Of a DNA stretch of 64,000 bases, positions 58,150 through 64,000 are shown piece after piece. Under the pieces are notes generated by a model. The model searched no databases. It was not told where the DNA came from and saw nothing but the letters and a program-made list of their open reading frames with translations. The number at the start of each line of letters is the position of its first letter. Position 1 is the first letter of the stretch. The stretch is taken from contig CBDCBQ010000003.1 of the NCBI GenBank assembly GCA_965214415.1, positions 3,410,001-3,474,000 of the forward strand. The letters run 5' to 3'. This DNA is from RH-AL1 sp965214415 (GTDB lineage: Bacteria > Pseudomonadota > Alphaproteobacteria > Rhizobiales > Beijerinckiaceae). Made by a program: the position numbers and the translations under genes.

Positions 58150-60024
58150 TTACAGCTCGTCCTCGGTCCAGATCATGTCCTCGAAGGCGACGTCGTCGCC
58201 GCCATCGTCGACGGGCTCGGCGGCCACCGCGAGACCAGCGTCTGGCATCGCCTCGGGCGCGATGTCTGGTCGGCGGACGGTGACGATGCGGGCACCGGGG
58301 AAGGCGTCGAGCACGCTTTTCACCAGCGGGTCGGTCGCCACGCCGGAGCGGGTTTCGCGCTCGCGTGCGTCGGCCTGCTCCTTGAGGCTCGGCGCGCCGG
58401 GATCACGCGAGAGGGCCACGATCCAGCGCTGGCCCGTCCATTCCTGCAGCTTGCGCATCAACGCTTGCGGCAGGCTCGGCGACGCGCCCGGCGCCAATGA
58501 AAACTCGATCGAACCCTCGTCGAAGCGGACCAGCCGCACGTCCCGCTCGAGCGCCGTCTTCAGCTGGATGTCCCGCTTCTCGGCGGCAAGCGCGACGACA
58601 TCCTCGAGCCGATGCAGGCGGACCGACGGCGCGGGGGCCGCGCGCGCAATCGGCTCCTGCCGCGCCTCTTGTCGCGGCGCCTCGGCGATCGCCAGCGCCG
58701 ACCGAGCGCCGCCCCCGGAAGGACCGCGCGGCGCCGGCACCGACGTCGCGGTCGGCGTCACGTTCGAAAGCCGCCGCAGCACCTCGTCCGGCGGCGGCAG
58801 ATCCGCGGCGTAAGCGAGCCGCACAAGCACCATGTCGGCGGCGGCGAGCGGGCGCGGCGAGTCCTTCACCTCCTGCAGGCCCTTAAGCAGAAGCTGCCAG
58901 GTGCGCGTCAAAACCGCCATCGACAGCGAGCCAGCAAACAACTTTCCGCGCACCCGCTCTTCCGGCGACGCGGCGGGATCGTCGGCGGCCGCCGGCACCA
59001 GCTTCAGGCGCGTCACGAAGTGCACGAAGTCGGCGAGGTCGACGAGGATCTGTCCTGGCTCGCCGCCAGCGTCGTGCAGGTCGCGCAGCGTCGTCAGCGC
59101 GGCAGCCATGTCACCCTTCATCGCCTGCTCGAAGAGGTCGATGACGCGGGTGCGATCGGCGAGGCCGAGCATCATCCGCAGGGCCGCGGCATCCAGCGTG
59201 CCGCGAGTTCCAGAAGAGGTTGTGCCGGCACCGAGCGCGATCGCCTGATCGAGCAGGGACAGCGCGTCGCGCACCGAGCCTTCGGCGGCGCGGGCGATGA
59301 CGGCCAGCGCCTCATCCTCGGCCGGCACGCCCTCCGCGGCGCAGATGCGGGCGAGATGCGCCACCATCACCGGCGGCTCGACGCGGCGGAGGTCGAAGCG
59401 CTGGCAGCGCGACCGCACCGTCACCGGCACCTTCTCGATTTCCGTCGTCGCGAACAGAAATTTCACGTGATCTGGCGGCTCCTCGAGCGTCTTCAGCAGG
59501 CCGTTGAAGGCCTGCTTCGAGAGCATGTGCACCTCGTCGATGATGTAGATCTTGGTGCGCGCCATCACCGGGCGATAGCGCGACGAGTCGATGATCTCGC
59601 GCACGTCGTCGATGCCGGTGTGCGAGGCCGCATCCATCTCGATCACGTCGACGTGCCGGCTCTCGATGATCGCCTGGCAATGCAGCCCCAGCGCGGGCAT
59701 GCGGATCGTCGCCTTCAGAACCGCATCGGTCTGATAGTTGAACGCTCGCGCGAGGATGCGGGCGGTGGTGGTCTTGCCGACGCCGCGGACGCCGGTAAGC
59801 ATGTAAGCCTGGTGGATACGGTCGAGATCGAAGGCGTTCGACAGCGTGCGGACCATCGCCTGCTGGCCGATGAGATCGTCGAACGAAGACGGTCGGTATT
59901 TGCGCGCGAGCACGCGGTAGGGTTCGGCCGGCTTGGCCGCGGCCAGGGCTTTCTCCTCGTCTGCGAAGAGCTTGCCTAGGCCTTCACTAGGTGCAGGATC
60001 ATCGGGGAGGAAGCCGTCGCTCAT
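58150..60024 (-). CDS. dnaX: DNA polymerase III subunit gamma/tau DnaX
   Basis: This 624-residue clamp-loader ATPase has YRVLARKYRPSSFDDLIGQQ, Walker A TGVRGVGKTTTARILARAFN, the DEVH box KIYIIDEVHMLSKQAFNGLL and the sensor region LFATTEIEKVPVTVRSRCQR, then the Pro/Ala linker and a C-terminal tau part. The start at MSDGFLPDDP is the second ATG of the frame. Only one cysteine (LGLHCQAIIESRHVDVIEMD) remains where most bacteria have a four-cysteine zinc site, a feature shared by related alphaproteobacteria. Downstream neighbours ybaB and recR are missing; DUF4142 is there instead. Confidence 0.95.
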   Translation of the reverse strand: MSDGFLPDDPAPSEGLGKLFADEEKALAAAKPAEPYRVLARKYRPSSFDDLIGQQAMVRTLSNAFDLDRIHQAYMLTGVRGVGKTTTARILARAFNYQTDAVLKATIRMPALGLHCQAIIESRHVDVIEMDAASHTGIDDVREIIDSSRYRPVMARTKIYIIDEVHMLSKQAFNGLLKTLEEPPDHVKFLFATTEIEKVPVTVRSRCQRFDLRRVEPPVMVAHLARICAAEGVPAEDEALAVIARAAEGSVRDALSLLDQAIALGAGTTSSGTRGTLDAAALRMMLGLADRTRVIDLFEQAMKGDMAAALTTLRDLHDAGGEPGQILVDLADFVHFVTRLKLVPAAADDPAASPEERVRGKLFAGSLSMAVLTRTWQLLLKGLQEVKDSPRPLAAADMVLVRLAYAADLPPPDEVLRRLSNVTPTATSVPAPRGPSGGGARSALAIAEAPRQEARQEPIARAAPAPSVRLHRLEDVVALAAEKRDIQLKTALERDVRLVRFDEGSIEFSLAPGASPSLPQALMRKLQEWTGQRWIVALSRDPGAPSLKEQADARERETRSGVATDPLVKSVLDAFPGARIVTVRRPDIAPEAMPDAGLAVAAEPVDDGGDDVAFEDMIWTEDEL

Positions 60025-60319
60025 GCAGCTTACCTGGGGCCGGCCGACCACCTCGGTCAAGTCCGCGACGAATCTCGCGCTCCTGTCAGGATGACTGGCG
60101 CCCTCGGGCGTCTTAGGCTTTTCAACCGGTGCGGTTCGCCTCTGTTGAACACGTGATCACTTGCGTGTCATGCCGTCCCCTCCAATAGGGAAATCACGGT
60201 GATCCAGAACGGAGTCGCGAGAACGATAGACCACCTGCCACAAGCCGTTGCTGTGTTTGCCTTACCGACAGGGCCATCACTGCTCTATTGGTCGAACTAC
60301 GAAAATGGAGGAGGCGCCG

Positions 60320-60442
60320 ATGATATTTGCAGTATTATCAGTCGCGATGGTTTGCGCGAAGGCAGCGGCGTGTTGGCCGACCGCTTCATCGCCGCGCCCC
60401 CTTTCGTCGGACTTGCCCTTCCGCACCAATCGCCAACATTAG
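60320..60442 (+). CDS. Possible small ORF before cysK
   Basis: A 40-residue frame (MIFAVLSVAMVCAKAAACWP at the start) begins five bases after AGGAGG, an excellent ribosome-binding site. The first half is hydrophobic and signal-like, the second half Pro/Ser/Arg-rich. It lies in the 458-base gap between dnaX and cysK. Two other frames are open over the same region, so it is uncertain which, if any, is used. It may be a leader peptide for cysK. The rest of the gap shows no feature I can support. Confidence 0.35.
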   Translation: MIFAVLSVAMVCAKAAACWPTASSPRPLSSDLPFRTNRQH

Positions 60443-60482
60443 CAGATCGTCGAACAATGGCGCCGCGCGGGAGAAGAAAGAC

Positions 60483-61463
60483 ATGACCAGGACCGATCCG
60501 CAGGCCGCCGAGCGCCCTCCCGGACGCGGCCGCATCTATTCTTCCATCGTCGAGACGGTCGGCGACACGCCGATGGTTCGTCTCGACAAGATCGCCAAGG
60601 CCAAGGGCGTCAAGGCCCATCTCGTCGCCAAGCTCGAGTTCTTCAACCCGATCGCCAGCGTCAAGGACCGCATCGGCGTCGCGATGATCGACGCCATGGA
60701 GGAAGCTGGCAAGATCTCGCCCGGCAAGACGACGCTGATCGAGCCCACCTCCGGCAATACCGGCATCGCACTCGCCTTCGTCGCCGCCGCGCGCGGCTAC
60801 AAGATGGTCCTCGTCATGCCCGAAAGCATGTCGATCGAGAGGCGCAAGATGCTGCTGTTGCTCGGCGCCGAGCTCGTCTTGACGCCGGCACCGCAGGGGA
60901 TGAAGGGCGCGATCGCCAAGGCGCACGAGCTGATCGAGACGACGCCGGATGCGGTGATGCCGCAGCAATTCGAGAATCCGGCCAATCCATCGATCCATCG
61001 CCGCACCACGGCCGAGGAGATCTGGAACGATACGCACGGCGAGGTGGACGCCTTCATCGCTGGCGTCGGCACCGGCGGCACGATCACGGGCGTCGGCGAT
61101 GTGCTGAAAGCGCGTCGCCCCTCGGTACGGATCATCGCGGTCGAGCCGGAGGATTCGCCGGTGCTCTCCGGCGGCAAGCCCGGCCTGCACAAGATCCAGG
61201 GTCTCGGCGCCGGCTTCGTGCCGCCGATCCTCGATACGAACGTCATCGACGAGATTATCACGATCGGCAACCAGACCTCATTCGACTACGCGCGTCTTCT
61301 GGCGAGGCTCGAGGGCATTCCGGGCGGCATCTCGTCGGGCGCCGCCGTGGCGGCAGCGGTCGAGGTCGGCCTGCGCCCGGAGTTCGAGGGAAAGACGATC
61401 GTGCTCATCATTCCGTCATTCGCCGAACGCTACCTCTCGACAGCGCTGTTCGACGGGTTATGA
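60483..61463 (+). CDS. cysK: Cysteine synthase A
   Basis: This 326-residue PLP enzyme condenses O-acetylserine with sulfide. The PLP lysine is K61 in FFNPIASVKDRIGVAMIDAM, the asparagine and substrate loop is IEPTSGNTGIALAFVAAARG, and GVGTGGTITGVGDVLKARRP binds the phosphate. VPPILDTNVIDEIITI and SSGAAVAAAVEV complete it. GGGAGAAG precedes the ATG. A longer frame upstream is rejected because the family starts near this ATG. Confidence 0.96.
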   Translation: MTRTDPQAAERPPGRGRIYSSIVETVGDTPMVRLDKIAKAKGVKAHLVAKLEFFNPIASVKDRIGVAMIDAMEEAGKISPGKTTLIEPTSGNTGIALAFVAAARGYKMVLVMPESMSIERRKMLLLLGAELVLTPAPQGMKGAIAKAHELIETTPDAVMPQQFENPANPSIHRRTTAEEIWNDTHGEVDAFIAGVGTGGTITGVGDVLKARRPSVRIIAVEPEDSPVLSGGKPGLHKIQGLGAGFVPPILDTNVIDEIITIGNQTSFDYARLLARLEGIPGGISSGAAVAAAVEVGLRPEFEGKTIVLIIPSFAERYLSTALFDGL

Positions 61464-61488
61464 TCCTCCCGCTTCCTGGGCGGGAACC
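61462..61488 (+). terminator. Hairpin directly after cysK
   Basis: TCCCGC and GCGGGA pair around TTCCTGG, after GATC; the element begins at the cysK stop. It starts like the GATCCTCCC elements after matB and the peroxidase gene but lacks the closing GGATC. It may end cysK transcription. Confidence 0.4.
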
Positions 61489-61552
61489 GAGTGCGGGAGC
61501 CGGCGTTCAGGGAAGCTGAGGCAAGGTGATTGGCGCCACCGGGGGACATCAG

Positions 61553-61672
61553 ATGCACATGTTGGCAGTCGTCGCGGCAGTAATCGCGTTTGGCGTTGTT
61601 TTTGCCAAGATGGTCGCGGAGCGGCAGCAGCCGAAGCCGGTCCCTATCCGAGTTAAGCGCGACCGGCGCTGA
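61553..61672 (+). CDS. Small single-pass membrane protein
   Basis: This 39-residue ORF reads MHMLAVVAAVIAFGVVFAKM, a clear membrane helix, followed by the charged tail VAERQQPKPVPIRVKRDRR. It starts about 90 bases after cysK, and a strong intrinsic terminator lies 24 bases after its stop, which supports a real short gene. GGGGGA lies five bases before the ATG. I recognise no family. The opposite strand also shows open frames, but these do not match the terminator orientation. Confidence 0.55.
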   Translation: MHMLAVVAAVIAFGVVFAKMVAERQQPKPVPIRVKRDRR

Positions 61673-61696
61673 CATCCATTCTCAAGTTTTACGCGA

Positions 61697-61722
61697 GCGT
61701 CGGCGCAGGCCGGCGCTTTTTT
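61697..61722 (+). terminator. Rho-independent terminator
   Basis: GCGTCGGC pairs with GCCGGCGC (one G-U pair) around a GCAG loop and is followed by six T residues. This is a textbook terminator on the plus strand, placed after the small membrane protein gene and before adenosine kinase. Confidence 0.9.
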
Positions 61723-61815
61723 GTAGCAAGTCGTTGCCACGCCCGGAACGGCTTTCTTGACCCGCGCCGTTGCGGGATGCGATAGGCGCGCTCCATCACG
61801 ATCGGGATCACGCTC

Positions 61816-62814
61816 ATGCCGGCGCGCTACGATATCCTCGCTCTCGGCAACGCGATCGTCGACGTGATCGCGCAGACGCCCGATGATTTTCTCGCCCAGC
61901 ACAAGTTGACGAAAGGCGCCATGGCGCTGATCGAGGAGGCGCCGGCCGAGACGCTGTACAAGGCGATGGGCGAGACGGTGACGATCTCGGGCGGATCGGC
62001 CGCCAACACGGTGATCGGCGCGGCGAGCTTCGGCTGCACCGCGTCCTTCGTCGGCAAGGTCAAGCAAGACAACCTCGGCGACCTCTTCACGGCCGACATC
62101 AAGAAGGCTGGCGTCGACTTCCCGATTGCGCATGCGACTGACGGCCCAGCCACCGCGCGTTGCCTGATCATGGTGACGCCGGACGGCCAACGCACGATGA
62201 ACACCTTTCTCGGGGCCTGCCAAGATTTGACCGAGGCCGACGTCGACGCGGAGACTGTCAAGGCTTCGAAGATCGTCTACCTCGAAGGCTATTTATGGGA
62301 CCCGCCGGCCGCCAAGGCCGCCTTCGTCAAAGCGGCCGAGATCGCCCGCGCCGCCGGCGGCCGCGTCGCGCTCAGCCTGTCGGACGCCTTTTGCGTCAGC
62401 CGCTACCGCGCCGAGTTCCTCGATCTGGTCCGCGGCAAGAAGGTGGACATCCTGTTCGCCAACGAGACCGAGCTGCTCAGCCTCTACGAGATAACTGATT
62501 TCGACGAGGCCATTGCGCAGCTTGCTCGCGAAGGCATTCTCGCGGCGGTGACACGTGGCGAGGACGGATGCATCGTCGTGTCGGGCGACGGACAGCAAGC
62601 GATCCCCGCCGCGCCGATCGGTAAGCTCGTCGACACCACCGGCGCCGGCGATCTGTTTGCCGCGGGCTTCGTCACCGGCCTCGTGCGCGACCTCGATCTC
62701 GAAGCTTGCGCCAGGCTCGGCAGCCTCGCCGCGGCGGAGATCATCCAGCATATCGGGGCGCGGCCGAAGGTCGATCTGCGCGGGCTCGCGGCGGCGAGCG
62801 GACTCTCCGTCTGA
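61816..62814 (+). CDS. Adenosine kinase-like PfkB family kinase
   Basis: This 332-residue ribokinase-fold kinase phosphorylates a nucleoside or sugar, most likely adenosine. The N-terminal region has YDILALGNAIVDVIAQTPDD and the sugar-binding motif SGGSAANTVIGAASFGCTAS, and the anion hole with catalytic Asp is LVDTTGAGDLFAAGFVTGL. Overall pattern fits bacterial adenosine kinases annotated in alphaproteobacteria. It precedes glgX by 34 bases. The substrate is inferred from similarity in general pattern only. Confidence 0.88.
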   Translation: MPARYDILALGNAIVDVIAQTPDDFLAQHKLTKGAMALIEEAPAETLYKAMGETVTISGGSAANTVIGAASFGCTASFVGKVKQDNLGDLFTADIKKAGVDFPIAHATDGPATARCLIMVTPDGQRTMNTFLGACQDLTEADVDAETVKASKIVYLEGYLWDPPAAKAAFVKAAEIARAAGGRVALSLSDAFCVSRYRAEFLDLVRGKKVDILFANETELLSLYEITDFDEAIAQLAREGILAAVTRGEDGCIVVSGDGQQAIPAAPIGKLVDTTGAGDLFAAGFVTGLVRDLDLEACARLGSLAAAEIIQHIGARPKVDLRGLAAASGLSV

Positions 62815-62848
62815 CCGAGCCTCAGCGTCGCGGCGACACCCTGGAACG

Positions 62849-64000
<1,152 letters not shown>

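Noticed and set aside
58612..59979. 455-codon plus-strand frame antisense to dnaX
   Set aside because: dnaX has Walker A and DEVH motifs in the other strand; this frame is Arg/His-rich without motifs.
60025..60482. Signal recognition particle RNA (ffs) near dnaX
   Set aside because: I looked for the conserved GGTCCGGAAGGAAGCAGCC-type core on both strands and did not find it.
60199..60486. 95-codon plus-strand frame before cysK
   Set aside because: No ribosome-binding site, no domain, and it overlaps the cysK start and a better-supported small ORF.

Overview
This is a GC-rich, gene-dense chromosomal window. The gene content points to an alphaproteobacterium of the order Hyphomicrobiales (Rhizobiales). 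Supporting signs are the mnmE-mnmG-rsmG-parA-parB block with perfect parS sites, hisF-hisE-coaA, a rhizobial-type flagellar cluster with a DUF1217 protein, DUF1289 and DUF4142 proteins, an OhrR-type MarR regulator, and long imperfect palindromes of the kind scattered through Bradyrhizobium/Rhodopseudomonas-like genomes. A probable bciA (8-vinyl reductase of bacteriochlorophyll synthesis) suggests the host is phototrophic or descends from a phototroph. I cannot name the genus from the sequence alone. No rRNA, tRNA, CRISPR array, insertion sequence or prophage was seen.

Layout. 0-6.2 kb: a GNAT enzyme, molybdate uptake genes modB and modA without modC and separated by an orphan antitoxin-like gene, a DUF4174 protein, apaG-argE, and malonyl-CoA synthetase. 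6.2-14.9 kb: a divergent flagellar cluster. motA-fliM-fliN-fliG-flhB, an unknown gene and a PilZ gene run leftward; a DUF1217 gene, flgF, fliI and an unknown gene run rightward. 14.9-20.6 kb: a peroxidase-related enzyme, a PQQ dehydrogenase, rfbC-rfbB-rfbD for dTDP-rhamnose, and a Uma2 nuclease. 20.6-25.2 kb: a large palindromic repeat, an ATP-dependent DNA ligase, a small coupled ORF with bciA, and a GST divergent from a WYL regulator. 25.2-26.3 kb: a decayed stretch with sulfotransferase and glycine-rich pseudogenes. 26.5-37.3 kb: an ABC exporter, a GlsB-type membrane protein, a DNA-repair-type radical SAM protein, a GNAT enzyme, a DegP protease, ohrR-cinA-gpt, a PerM pseudogene and a repeat-bearing periplasmic protein.

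37.3-46.2 kb: a glycosyltransferase, eutB-eutC divergent from an amidase, transaldolase, hisF-hisE-coaA, and DUF1289 and cupin proteins. 46.2-53.5 kb: an alanine-rich TolA-like lipoprotein, then the chromosome-partition and tRNA-modification block parB-parA-rsmG-mnmG-mnmE. Three identical 16-bp parS sites lie in it, two inside coding sequence. 53.5-64 kb: cobalamin aminotransferase-like decarboxylase, obgE, an SDR remnant, panE-GST, DUF4142, dnaX, cysK, a small membrane protein with its own terminator, adenosine kinase, and the start of glgX cut by the window end.

How genes work together. Many neighbours overlap by ATGA, GTGA, TTGA or TGATG, so translational coupling is the rule. Several units look incomplete: modAB without modC, rfbBCD without rfbA, ohrR without ohr, a radical SAM protein without its usual partners, and an antitoxin without toxin. 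The most testable functional idea is that the amidase and EutBC form an ethanolamine-releasing and ethanolamine-cleaving pair. The small ORF coupled to bciA and the small membrane protein with its own terminator are the best candidates for undescribed genes.
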